Positions 38,504-45,780 are shown, numbered from the stretch's first letter. The stretch is DNA of 64,000 bases from an uncultured Cohaesibacter sp. (GCF_963676485.1 NZ_OY781114.1:3488501-3552500), one strand, 5' to 3'. The notes: a model not told the origin generated them from the sequence alone. Numbers and translations are program-made.

Positions 38504-39478
38504 TTATTCCGGGTTGCCGTAGAAGAGGGGAAGGCCGGTTTCATTGGCAGCTTTGCTGCACGCCAATTTGAAAGCGTCTTCAAGGAAGATGTCGGGCCGG
38601 TGCAGCTCCATCATCCAAACGACAGTACCGCCACGCGGGCGATAGCGCAGGCGAACCGGGATGCGATAATGCTGGTCGCCATTGAAGACAGGGATAGAAA
38701 TCAGGAACATGTTCGGCACGTCCAGCTTGTTGCCTTCCGCGTCGGTATGCTCAGACTCAAAGCCGATTTTGCTTTGGCCACTATTACGGTCATAGAAGGC
38801 TTTGATCTTGGTGTCTTCGTTGACCTGGAGGCCTTTGGCCAGGTTCATCAGCTTCTCGGGACCACATGGCTTGCCTTCCAGTTTCTGGATGAGAGCAAGC
38901 AAGTCCTGATCAGCCGGGGTTTCCGGAGCTTTGCCATCCGGGCGCAAGAAATCTGGTAGGAACATCACGTCAATGATGTTGTCTTCCAGGAAGTAAGAAA
39001 ACTCCCGCGTATCAAGAGGCTCATTGCGTTCACTTATAGCGAGCCATTTCTTGTATTCTTCGGAAAGCGGGAAGTCATGGCGCCCTCGATGCTGGCCGTG
39101 GCGTGGCTTGGCGTCTGCATGCTCTTCGCCATCCAGATCATTGACGCGATCATGATAGTCAATCACACACTGGATCGAAATATCACTGGAAAGCTTGGTA
39201 GCAAACAGAGCGCTGTTGGTGTTTTGGAAGCGGTTCGCATGATCAATGAAGCTGTCCAGCGTTTCAAAACCGGCAGTGCCCTTCCGGCGCAAGGGTGTTT
39301 CATCGAATTGCTCGAGTGATGACGTAATGTCCTTGGCATTCATGCCTCCATCACCATCATAGGTGACGAGGAACGAGAGCTTTTCGCCAGATGGATGATC
39401 GACGGTGACGACTTCCGGTTTCTGCTTCCGGTTGGCCATGATTTCCAGATGCTTGAGTGCGTCGGCTGAAATATCCAT
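38504..39478 (-). CDS. DUF2303 (YfdQ-like) phage protein
   Basis: 324 residues from ATG 39478 (AGGATTGAAA just before); an upstream TTG is less likely. It matches the YfdQ/DUF2303 pattern: VTVDHPSGEKLSFLVTYDGDG, a central DISIQCVIDYHD strand, an FSYFLEDNIIDV helix and C-terminal IPVRLRYRPRGGTVVWMMEL. Common in temperate-phage early regions next to a short gene like the one at 39487. Function unknown. Confidence 0.75.
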   Translation of the reverse strand: MDISADALKHLEIMANRKQKPEVVTVDHPSGEKLSFLVTYDGDGGMNAKDITSSLEQFDETPLRRKGTAGFETLDSFIDHANRFQNTNSALFATKLSSDISIQCVIDYHDRVNDLDGEEHADAKPRHGQHRGRHDFPLSEEYKKWLAISERNEPLDTREFSYFLEDNIIDVMFLPDFLRPDGKAPETPADQDLLALIQKLEGKPCGPEKLMNLAKGLQVNEDTKIKAFYDRNSGQSKIGFESEHTDAEGNKLDVPNMFLISIPVFNGDQHYRIPVRLRYRPRGGTVVWMMELHRPDIFLEDAFKLACSKAANETGLPLFYGNPE

Positions 39479-39486
39479 TTTCAATC

Positions 39487-39867
39487 CTATTCGTTTGAGT
39501 TGGTTGAAACCGTGCGCACGTCGCTATTGCCTTGCGGAACAACGCGAGGGGTGTTGTCAAACATGTGCATCTGTTTCGGGTTTTGTGGGCTGAAGCCGTC
39601 AGTTGTTTGCCAAGCCATTGCTGGCCTTCTCGGGCTCGGTGGCAGCTTCTTGCTCATTTCTGGAGTGATGGTGACAACGCCTTTATCAACCTTGAATTTG
39701 ATTTTCAGGCTGAGTTCTGCTGCTGGCTTGCCGCCATGCTCCAAAACGTAGTTGGTCAAGGCGTCATTGATTTCCTTGACCGTATTGCTCAAGTCCTGAT
39801 GCAGATCCCCGTCTTCGAGAAATTGCAGCAGTTCCGAGAAAGTGCGAAATGTGTAGGGATCTTGCAT
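39487..39867 (-). CDS. 126-residue prophage early protein
   Basis: Starts at ATG 39867, which overlaps the stop of the 47-residue gene as TGATG and follows CACAGGAGCG. Helical first half (start MQDPYTFRTFSELLQFLEDG), a beta strand pair LSLKIKFKVDKGVVTITPEM, then a disordered Pro/Asn-rich tail. The frame stays open upstream to ATG 40074, but that region is occupied by the 47-residue gene in another frame. Such proteins accompany DUF2303 genes in prophages; function unknown. Confidence 0.65.
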   Translation of the reverse strand: MQDPYTFRTFSELLQFLEDGDLHQDLSNTVKEINDALTNYVLEHGGKPAAELSLKIKFKVDKGVVTITPEMSKKLPPSPRRPAMAWQTTDGFSPQNPKQMHMFDNTPRVVPQGNSDVRTVSTNSNE

Positions 39868-40010
39868 CAGATCGCTCCTGTGATCAGTAAGAGGGACAGG
39901 AGACAGACAAGAGGGCCGCTCATTGCAAGGATGGCAGCGGGAACATGGCGCAGGGATGCGACAATCTCGATAGCTTCCTCGATAGCTGGTTTGTTCTTCC
40001 GGCAAATCAT
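39867..40010 (-). CDS. 47-residue single-pass membrane peptide
   Basis: ATG 40010 with GGAGACAGGC upstream; the stop TGA overlaps the next gene's ATG (TGATG). The N-terminus is basic and polar (MICRKNKPAIEEAIEIVAS), followed by one hydrophobic helix (about 25-46, AAILAMSGPLVCLLSLLLIT). Too short for routine gene finders. The coupled overlap and ribosome site support it. Could be a small membrane-active phage factor; no function assigned. Confidence 0.5.
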   Translation of the reverse strand: MICRKNKPAIEEAIEIVASLRHVPAAILAMSGPLVCLLSLLLITGAI

Positions 40011-40105
40011 TGCCTGTCTCCTGATTGGTGCCCCGACAGGGAGTGCGCGGAATGCGCTGCAGGGCTTTGTTCATGTCTTTGGTGTGTTCCCTGCCGGGGG
40101 ATTGG

Positions 40106-40315
40106 TTATGCGTCCCTGAGGGCGCCTATGATCTTCTCGCAAAGGGCGGTGATGCTCTCGGCTTCGGTTGAGCCGGCATAATCAGAAAGGCTTTTGATGA
40201 AGCTGTCTGATGCGTCTTGTGCCATTGCCTCAAGGAAATAGAAGAACTCTTCTTCATCGCCCTGCATGTCTTGCGCGATCTGGCTGCCAGAGACGCTTGT
40301 TTCAATGGTGATCAT
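40106..40315 (-). CDS. 69-residue acidic prophage early protein
   Basis: ATG 40315 overlaps the stop of the HNH gene by four bases (ATGA). Strongly acidic and helical (DMQGDEEEFFYFLEAMAQDA). No family recognised. Second gene of the early-left operon; small acidic early proteins often bind host enzymes or mimic DNA, but this is only an analogy. Confidence 0.6.
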   Translation of the reverse strand: MITIETSVSGSQIAQDMQGDEEEFFYFLEAMAQDASDSFIKSLSDYAGSTEAESITALCEKIIGALRDA

Positions 40316-40728
40316 GAGACGCGCCTCTCCACGCTTCCATCCAGCTTCTTTTTCCAGCCAGAGGTGCGAGAGCCAGCAAAGGGGCGAGAGGGGATCTTCT
40401 GCTTGCGGCGTGTTTCGAGACCAACATGCTTATTGTGCATGCGTTTGACCTTGGCGATGGTCTTTACATCGCTCCTGGTCTTGCCCCTGTGGCAATCGCT
40501 GCAGAGGCATTGACAGTTATCGAGGGAGTTATCGCCATCCAGACCACAAGGCTTGATGTGATCATACTCGGTCGTATCCGGATGCAGCTTGCCGCCGCAT
40601 TTCACGCAGCAACCACCATCACGCAGGAAGGCTTCTGCTTTTGTCTTCTTGGAGAATTCAGACCGGTTCGTAACAAGCTTTTCAGCTGTCTGTTCCGTAG
40701 CGACTACGGCAATCATCTTGCCCCCCAT
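40312..40728 (-). CDS. HNH endonuclease domain protein (early operon)
   Basis: 138 residues with zinc-binding pairs CCVKCGG and CLCSDC around the HNH core TEYDHIKPCGLDGDNSLDNCQ (about 52-72) and a basic C-terminal tail (RRKQKIPSRPFAGSRTSGWKKKL). First gene of the leftward operon, starting at ATG 40728 or ATG 40716. Small HNH proteins in phages act in packaging, recombination or homing; which one applies is unclear. Confidence 0.8.
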   Translation of the reverse strand: MGGKMIAVVATEQTAEKLVTNRSEFSKKTKAEAFLRDGGCCVKCGGKLHPDTTEYDHIKPCGLDGDNSLDNCQCLCSDCHRGKTRSDVKTIAKVKRMHNKHVGLETRRKQKIPSRPFAGSRTSGWKKKLDGSVERRVS

Positions 40729-40748
40729 CGGTTGCGTTGGATGGGGAG

Positions 40749-40777
40749 AGCGTAGGGTGTATTAAAACACTCGTCAA
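40749..40777 (-). promoter_or_regulatory. Early-left promoter of the prophage
   Basis: On the minus strand, TTGACG (40777-40772) is followed after 17 bases by TACGCT (40754-40749), a good sigma-70-type pair ending about 20 bases before the HNH gene. The operator at 40757-40770 fills the spacer, so repressor binding would block it. Confidence 0.55.
40757..40770. promoter_or_regulatory. Phage operator OL-like site 1
   Basis: GTGTATTAAAACAC: half-site GTGT/ACAC palindrome, the weakest of four related 14-base sites. It lies between the -35 and -10 boxes of the early-left promoter. Confidence 0.55.
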
Positions 40778-40784
40778 TAGATAA

Positions 40785-40798
40785 GTGTAATTATACAC
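40785..40798. promoter_or_regulatory. Phage operator OL-like site 2
   Basis: GTGTA-ATTA-TACAC, complete 5+5 half sites. It is 28 bases centre-to-centre from site 1 and one base different from the site over the repressor's own promoter. Read on the minus strand it also contains TATAAT. Confidence 0.7.
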
Positions 40799-41058
40799 CG
40801 TTGGAAAATGCGTCTTCATATGACGTGATTCGGCGGGGCTCGGAGTCAGTAGATTGTGTGTTATTGGCTCTATGACTTATGCTGAGTGAAGTGAAGATGG
40901 GCGGATTCCGGAAGTTCGCCGCGTCCGAAGCGGATCGCTGAAATAGAGCCGGAAGAGGCATGGCCACTCATGGTGACAGTCTGTCGATTAACAGACTGGC
41001 CCCTTGTAATCCCCGATCTTGCCGATGCGCAGATTTCGGGAATGGCAGACCTGCCCAT
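40799..41058. other. Intergenic stretch between the early operon and HEPN gene
   Basis: About 260 bases with no convincing gene. It includes a 15-base imperfect palindrome around CAGTCTGT...ACAGACTGG (about 40978-40999) that could be the terminator or end of the HEPN/HNH cassette, which is transcribed towards this region. Confidence 0.4.
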
Positions 41059-42420
41059 TCATTTTTTTAGAGCAAGTGGGTCGTTACTGGCAGGATTCCT
41101 GACCGCCCAGTCCAGACACATCACAATGCAAATTCGCGCAAACTGTTCTGCAAGCGCCCGTGTTGATGACCAGTCATTGCCGATTTTGTCGTTGGTGCCA
41201 TGGATCGTGCGGCTGCGGCCTGAGCTGTAGATCTCCTTTACTGCTTCGCGCATGGTGGGGCCATCTTTGCGGATAGGCTCGTCGTACGGCATATCGAGTC
41301 GGGCATGAAGCAGGCTCATGATCCCTGTAGACTTACCGCCACTCGCGAGAGCATCGAGGCATGCCGAGAACTTAACCACTGCCATCAGTTCGACCTCATC
41401 CCGGCACCCCTCGTGGAACCACAGCAGTGCCTGAGCAAAGCAATTCATAAGCGCCGGACGCGAGACTTTCCCATCGGGCGAGAGGTAATAGGTGATTGCC
41501 TCGCCCACCACATCGAATTCATCGCGGAAATCAGTCAGTTCTTTCGCCCAGTCTTCAGGACTGATGCTCGGACCATGTGGGAGGCCCTTCAGATTGCCGC
41601 CAGATACCGTTTTGACCCCCGGTTTGAACACCAGAATGCGCTGGTGGCGAACTGGCGGATCTATTAGCAGGCGAAACCCATCGAGCGCTTTGGAGGATGA
41701 GGCCCAGCGCAGGGAAATCCCTGTCATTGCAAGGCGTGCAGCTGTTTGCGCTTTAAGACGACCGGCTTCGGGGGCAAGCCCTTCGGTGCGAACGCTGCAC
41801 ACATATGGACATTTACCGACTGCGTCGAGAATATCCTGCTCCCGCATGGAGTCGACCGATTGCTTGCGCTTGCGCGGGTTGCTACCAGACCAGACGCCCA
41901 CGACGCGTCGCGAGGTGGTCTTGCTTACATCGCCTTCGGAAAGCTTGCGTGCCAGCCAAGCCAATCGCGGCTCAAACTGCACCGGACCAATCCAAAACGG
42001 TGCAACCTCAAACTTGCCAAACAGGGTGCAGCCAAACACATACTCCGTAGCGCCGTATGTTTTGGCAGGTACACTAACAGTCGCACAAATGACGTCAACG
42101 ACAGTGCGGGCATTCTCTTGCCTGTCGTCATCTAGATCGATCAGCATCAGCGCTGGGCCGAAGGCACGCCGCACCATCCCATTCCATTCCCAGTCGGTAT
42201 GAGTGCGGCTTATGACCGGATCCCTGCGCTTAAGTTCCCGCGAAGAAAGCTCAATCAGTCGCTCCATTTCCCGCGTTGTCGTAATGAAGCGGTTATCGCC
42301 CACGGCAATCTGTCCCGGAAACGAGAACCCTTCTTCATCCGGATCCGGTGCCGACCCGGGAACTTGCATGCGTGTCAGTTCCGCGATCAACGCCTCTACA
42401 TGCGATTCCAGTGTCGTCAT
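41059..42420 (-). CDS. ApeA-like HEPN domain protein, candidate anti-phage RNase
   Basis: 453 residues. The N-terminal ~260 are a mixed domain of no recognised family (it contains VVGVWSGSNPRKRKQ and a conserved-looking RTHTDWEWNGMVRRAFG). The C-terminal ~190 resemble HEPN domains of the ApeA-like group: helices FAQALLWFHEGCRDEVELMA and VVKFSACLDALAS, then GRSRTIHG, giving the HEPN catalytic pattern R-x4-H (Arg402, His407). HEPN proteins with this motif are metal-independent RNases used in abortive infection. ATG 42420 follows AAAGGGGGGG. It lies in an operon-like pair with the HNH gene upstream, in a lysogenic-conversion position between repressor and early-left operon. RNase role inferred. 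Confidence 0.65.
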   Translation of the reverse strand: MTTLESHVEALIAELTRMQVPGSAPDPDEEGFSFPGQIAVGDNRFITTTREMERLIELSSRELKRRDPVISRTHTDWEWNGMVRRAFGPALMLIDLDDDRQENARTVVDVICATVSVPAKTYGATEYVFGCTLFGKFEVAPFWIGPVQFEPRLAWLARKLSEGDVSKTTSRRVVGVWSGSNPRKRKQSVDSMREQDILDAVGKCPYVCSVRTEGLAPEAGRLKAQTAARLAMTGISLRWASSSKALDGFRLLIDPPVRHQRILVFKPGVKTVSGGNLKGLPHGPSISPEDWAKELTDFRDEFDVVGEAITYYLSPDGKVSRPALMNCFAQALLWFHEGCRDEVELMAVVKFSACLDALASGGKSTGIMSLLHARLDMPYDEPIRKDGPTMREAVKEIYSSGRSRTIHGTNDKIGNDWSSTRALAEQFARICIVMCLDWAVRNPASNDPLALKK

Positions 42421-42684
42421 GAACGCCCCCCCTTTCGATCCAGTCTAGCAAACTGGCAACCAAAGGAAAAGCACTGACAGAACCAGAGGCTCACGAACAG
42501 GTGCGCTGTGCAGGCGTCTGGTCGGTTGTTCACTTTTTGGCGAAGCTATCCGTTGTCGGCATCCTGATGGGTTTGGGCGAACGGCAGCTTGCAGGAAATG
42601 GCCCTGACAGTTCGAACGACTGGAATGAGGGTACGAAGGAGGAACAAACGAATGCCCGCAATAAAGCGAATGGACGGCCTGAAG
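42421..42684. other. Gap between HNH and HEPN genes
   Basis: 264 bases without a credible gene. No strong terminator hairpin was seen, so both genes may be cotranscribed leftward or HEPN may have its own promoter here. Confidence 0.4.
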
Positions 42685-43575
42685 CTAATTTGGGGCTGGG
42701 AAGTCCTTCAGGCGATAGATAGAAGCAATCAGCTTGTTGCGGAGGCTGTCTCTTGATGGATCGTGATGTAGCCGCCGGTGACAATTTGGGCAGCAAGCAG
42801 CCGCGTTTTCGATCACATCCGGACCACCTTCGCCAAGCGGCCTGACGTGATGCACCTCTAAGTACGCTTCGCCGTCCATTCGTTTGAACGGCGCGGGAGA
42901 ACCACAGTTTTCGCAAATGCCAGCTGCCTCCTCCAGTACCCAGGCTATGACTTCCGGATCGCGGATATATCGGTCAGATGTAGCGGAAGTTTTTCGAACC
43001 TTCTCTTGACCTTTTGGTGGAGTTGCTCCTTTCAAGCGCATTCGCTTACGTGCGCGTGCGACCCGCTCGGACAGCTCTTTCGGGTCTTCCGTTGGAAGCT
43101 CGGAAGCAACTGGATTGGCTAACATTTTAGCTATTGAATCCGCCGACATGCTGGATGCATCAGGCCAGCGCATCCGCAACCTTAGCCTCTTTGTCCGATT
43201 GCCTCCCTTTTTTGACTTTGTCTCATGCTCACCGGTCGCACGCCCAATAGCCAGCCGGAGTCCTTCGAAGTCTGACACTGTCACAAGTTCGAGCGGCAGC
43301 GTATAGCCTGATGGTCGAATTTGGCGCATGTTCTCTGGCAACCTCATCGCCTCGGAGCTGGCAACTTGAAGATCGTCCAGCACCATGCCAACCTGTGCCA
43401 TTCGGCGTAGGTGCAACATCAGAGCTGGCGCGTAGTCAGTATTTCGAGGCGGTCGCCCGCCAGTAGACCCACCTCGAGACTCTATAACGAGATCAAAGCC
43501 GTTTTTGAGGGATTCTACTGAATACTTAGCGTCGAGTTCGTCGCCTTTTTCATCACGAGGGTTATACATCTGCAT
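42685..43575 (-). CDS. McrA-like HNH endonuclease, candidate restriction enzyme
   Basis: 296 residues. The N-terminal ~160 resemble the DNA-recognition parts of type IV HNH enzymes only loosely (ESRGGSTGGRPPRNTDYAPALMLHLRRM). The C-terminal domain is a full HNH: zinc pair ICENCGSP, then YLEVHHVRPLGEGGPDVIENAAACC (238-262; His242, His243, Asn257) and PNCHRRLHH (His266). Starts ATGCAGATG at 43575. The layout, with recognition domain first and HNH last, is that of McrA-type enzymes that cut modified DNA; the modification specificity is unknown. Paired with the HEPN gene. Confidence 0.7.
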   Translation of the reverse strand: MQMYNPRDEKGDELDAKYSVESLKNGFDLVIESRGGSTGGRPPRNTDYAPALMLHLRRMAQVGMVLDDLQVASSEAMRLPENMRQIRPSGYTLPLELVTVSDFEGLRLAIGRATGEHETKSKKGGNRTKRLRLRMRWPDASSMSADSIAKMLANPVASELPTEDPKELSERVARARKRMRLKGATPPKGQEKVRKTSATSDRYIRDPEVIAWVLEEAAGICENCGSPAPFKRMDGEAYLEVHHVRPLGEGGPDVIENAAACCPNCHRRLHHDPSRDSLRNKLIASIYRLKDFPAPN

Positions 43576-43846
43576 AGGCCTTTGGTTTTAGATGCCACAT
43601 CGCACTTGGCAAATGTTTGCAGCATTTGTGGCAGCCGAAACGTCACCAAGCTCTATCAAATATTGGACGGTCGGCACTGCAACTTCATCGATCATAGAGA
43701 TGTCGAGAGAATTCGCAAAACAAAGACAGTACAGTCCGCACAGTCGATATCTTGACGCCCGCAATGCTTCGGCTTGCACTAATGGCGAGTTTGGGGGAGC
43801 TGCGGTGCGGCGATGGTTGCTATTGCGAGAGGTTGCAATGGGCTGT
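43576..43846. other. Unassigned stretch after the repressor
   Basis: Open frames exist on both strands (43588-43854 minus with a TTG start; 43592-43978 plus, running into the repressor gene), but neither shows domains, composition or ribosome sites of a gene. No other structure recognised. Confidence 0.4.
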
Positions 43847-44626
43847 TTATCCAAATGGTCGAGCTGTGTTGGCCGGAACTATGCCACTTATCACGATGGC
43901 TTTCACGAAGACCGATTCATAATCCTTGACTTGGAGGAGCAGTTCTTTGTCCGGGGCGTTGCGATAGTGTTCTGGTAGAACAAGCGGCTTCTGGTAATGG
44001 GGGTCTGTGGACCAAGGATGGAACTCTATCCGGTTCAGTTCAAAATTCAGGAAAACAAATTTGGCTGTGTATTCGAAAGTGCCGTCATCTTCTCGGTGGC
44101 GCTCGATAATCACCAGATCATTGTTTTTCAGGTCTTCAATGCCAGTGCCATATCCAGCCAATTCCACACAGAGCAGTTCTGAGCCATGCGGGTATTGCTT
44201 GTTGATCGAATTCCCCTCGACCATGACGGTAAACTGAGCATTGAGCGGATAGTTTGGATTGGGAGACATGTGTGAACGATGCTCTCCCGGTAACTCCTGG
44301 GTATTTTGATATTCACGCCACAGCCCGGCTGCAACGGTGCCGAGACGTGGCAATGTTGCTTGTTCCTCGAAGAAATGATCGTGATTGGTTGGAACCACTC
44401 GGTCGGTGGCTTCCTTTGGCCCTTTGCCTTCTAACAGCCACTCTGAATAAGTCTCTAAAGCTTCGGCCATCAGTGCAATTGATTGGACTGTCGGATTTCT
44501 GGTCTTATCCCGAAAGATGTTGTTGAACAGATCCTTGCGCTTGCCGACACGACTAGCCGCCTCGGTCATTCCAATGCCGAGTTCATCAAAGCGCTGTCTA
44601 ATTCTGTTTTTCAAACCATCATTCAT
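43847..44626 (-). CDS. CI/LexA-like prophage repressor with self-cleavage domain
   Basis: 259 residues. N-terminal helix-turn-helix (about 8-64, GMTEAASRVGKRKDLFNNIF), hinge, and a C-terminal S24 peptidase-like domain. The cleavage dipeptide Ala100-Gly101 lies in GTVAAGLW, the nucleophile Ser140 in VEGNSIN, and the general base Lys189 in EYTAKF, all at LexA/CI spacing, so RecA-stimulated self-cleavage after DNA damage is predicted. The ATG at 44626 lies exactly where transcription should begin from TATAAT on the minus strand (44639-44634), so the mRNA is probably leaderless. Divergent from the cro-position gene across two copies of its likely operator. Confidence 0.88.
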   Translation of the reverse strand: MNDGLKNRIRQRFDELGIGMTEAASRVGKRKDLFNNIFRDKTRNPTVQSIALMAEALETYSEWLLEGKGPKEATDRVVPTNHDHFFEEQATLPRLGTVAAGLWREYQNTQELPGEHRSHMSPNPNYPLNAQFTVMVEGNSINKQYPHGSELLCVELAGYGTGIEDLKNNDLVIIERHREDDGTFEYTAKFVFLNFELNRIEFHPWSTDPHYQKPLVLPEHYRNAPDKELLLQVKDYESVFVKAIVISGIVPANTARPFG

Positions 44627-44628
44627 GA

Positions 44629-44642
44629 TTGTAATTATACAC
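44629..44642. promoter_or_regulatory. Phage operator over the repressor promoter
   Basis: TTGTA-ATTA-TACAC, one base off the full palindrome. It overlaps the minus-strand -10 box TATAAT (44639-44634), which is preceded at 17 bases by GATACA. Repressor or Cro binding here would control the repressor's own synthesis. Confidence 0.7.
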
Positions 44643-44664
44643 CATCAAAAATGTGTTGTATCGG

Positions 44665-44701
44665 TGGATAATGACACTTGAAAAAGTGTATAAATACACC
44701 T
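44665..44701 (+). promoter_or_regulatory. Rightward (PR-like) promoter with operator
   Basis: TGGATA (44665-44670), 18-base spacer, TATAAA (44689-44694). The operator GTGTA-TAAA-TACAC (44686-44699) covers the -10 box. Initiation about seven bases on falls at 44701-44702, the A of the cro-position ATG. Confidence 0.65.
44686..44699. promoter_or_regulatory. Phage operator over the cro promoter
   Basis: GTGTA-TAAA-TACAC, perfect 5-base half sites; fourth member of the family that includes 40757-40770, 40785-40798 and 44629-44642. Confidence 0.7.
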
Positions 44702-44974
44702 ATGATATTTGGCATGATGATGATGCCAAACCAAATCGTAGCCTTGAGCGATCAGTTTTGTAATGCGAGTGGAATCTCCATTGCGACGCTTTCGAACCGT
44801 CTATTCAAGGACGCTAGAAAGATTGAAGCCCTTCGTTCGGGGCGTGATCTCGTAACCGCTCGCTATCAATTGGCGTTGGCCTATTTCGATATGAACTGGC
44901 CAAGCGATCTGGAATGGCCTTCTGACATTCCGCGTCCATCGGTGGCGGAAGAGAACAAAGCGCCAGCTGCATAG
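44702..44974 (+). CDS. Cro-position regulator
   Basis: 90 residues from ATG 44702, two bases after the operator and with no ribosome site, so translation of a leaderless mRNA is likely. An internal start MMMMPNQIV (from about 44714) is possible. The core IVALSDQFCNASGISIATLSNRLFKDARKIEALRSG fits a helix-turn-helix. The tail is polar. Divergent partner of the CI-like repressor; by position it should act as Cro or antirepressor. Confidence 0.65.
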   Translation: MIFGMMMMPNQIVALSDQFCNASGISIATLSNRLFKDARKIEALRSGRDLVTARYQLALAYFDMNWPSDLEWPSDIPRPSVAEENKAPAA

Positions 44975-45023
44975 TCATCAACGATTTTCAGAGCATGAGC
45001 AGTTTTCTTGCTCGGCTCCATTT

Positions 45024-45206
45024 GAAAGGCGGGTTTCCTCTTGACCGCTTTTCATTTGTTTGCGGCGGATCTGGAAGGTTCCGCTCGCCCGACTGGCTTT
45101 GTCCCCCAACCCAAATAGCCAGTCGGGCAACGAATTTGAGGTGTGCTGGCTTCCGCAATTCACTCAGCCCCTCCGACTCTCAGGCCTTTATGGCCTGAGT
45201 TTTTTA
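45024..45206 (+). terminator. Three successive stem-loops (tR1-like region) between cro and the CII-position gene
   Basis: GAAAGGCGG (45024-45032) with CCGCTTTTC (45055-45063); GCCCGACTGGCT (45087-45098) with its exact complement AGCCAGTCGGGC (45117-45128); and CTCAGGCC (45179-45186) with GGCCTGAG (45192-45199) followed by seven T. The last is a strong intrinsic terminator. The layout matches the nut/tR1 interval of lambdoid phages and implies antitermination for downstream expression. No protein gene is supported in 44975-45264. Confidence 0.65.
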
Positions 45207-45264
45207 TCCCACGTCAGAAACAGCCTGTCACCGGCTGGTTTCTGGCAGAAAGTGACGGTTGGAT

Positions 45265-45780
45265 ATGACGGCTATTGTCAACCCGGATGGGAGCCAAAGG
45301 CTCATCGCGCTGGAAGATCTGCAAGACATTTCTCTCATGACAGCGCGCTTCATGAAGACGTTGCGCCATGGATCGCATAGAGGCCGCGTGGCCCTGGAGA
45401 AAGTGACGCGTGTTTCGAATATGCAGCTTCGGCGATATGAGGATGCAACAGACCCCGCAATCATGCCGCTCGATATTGTGATGGAAATGGAGGTGATCCT
45501 TGGTTTCCCGCATTTCGCAGCATGGCTTGCTGATGTGCATGGCTATGACCTGGTGAAACGGAATGCAGGGCAGGGCGAAACCCTTCTCACAATGTGTCGA
45601 AAGAGCGTCAAGGAAAGCGCCAAGTTTCACGAAACGGTATTGGAAGCAGAAGCGGACGGTGTTCTTACCCTGGAAGAGTGGCGCGACATAAAGAAGGCTG
45701 CTGCTGACGCGAAGGATGTTGCCGCAGAGGCTGAGGTTATGGCCAACGTCAATATCAGACGCATGCAGGAGGCAAGGTGA
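45265..45780 (+). CDS. Putative CII-position phage regulatory protein
   Basis: 171 residues from ATG 45265. Basic N-terminal half with RHGSHRGRVALEKVTRVSNMQLRRYEDATDP, which could form a DNA-binding domain; middle FPHFAAWLADVHGYDLV; C-terminal long helix KAAADAKDVAAEAEVMAN that looks like a coiled coil. It resembles phage regulatory CII/CP76-type proteins in layout, but the match is not certain. The next gene starts in its stop (TGATG). Confidence 0.55.
   Translation: MTAIVNPDGSQRLIALEDLQDISLMTARFMKTLRHGSHRGRVALEKVTRVSNMQLRRYEDATDPAIMPLDIVMEMEVILGFPHFAAWLADVHGYDLVKRNAGQGETLLTMCRKSVKESAKFHETVLEAEADGVLTLEEWRDIKKAAADAKDVAAEAEVMANVNIRRMQEAR

Noticed and set aside
39487-40074. Single 195-residue open frame
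   Set aside because: The first 69 codons overlap the 47-residue gene and have a poor, Cys/Pro-rich composition; ATG 39867 has a good ribosome site and a TGATG junction.
43588-43978. Open frames on both strands between the HNH gene and repressor
   Set aside because: The minus frame starts only at TTG and the plus frame runs antisense into the repressor; neither shows a domain, ribosome site or gene-like composition.
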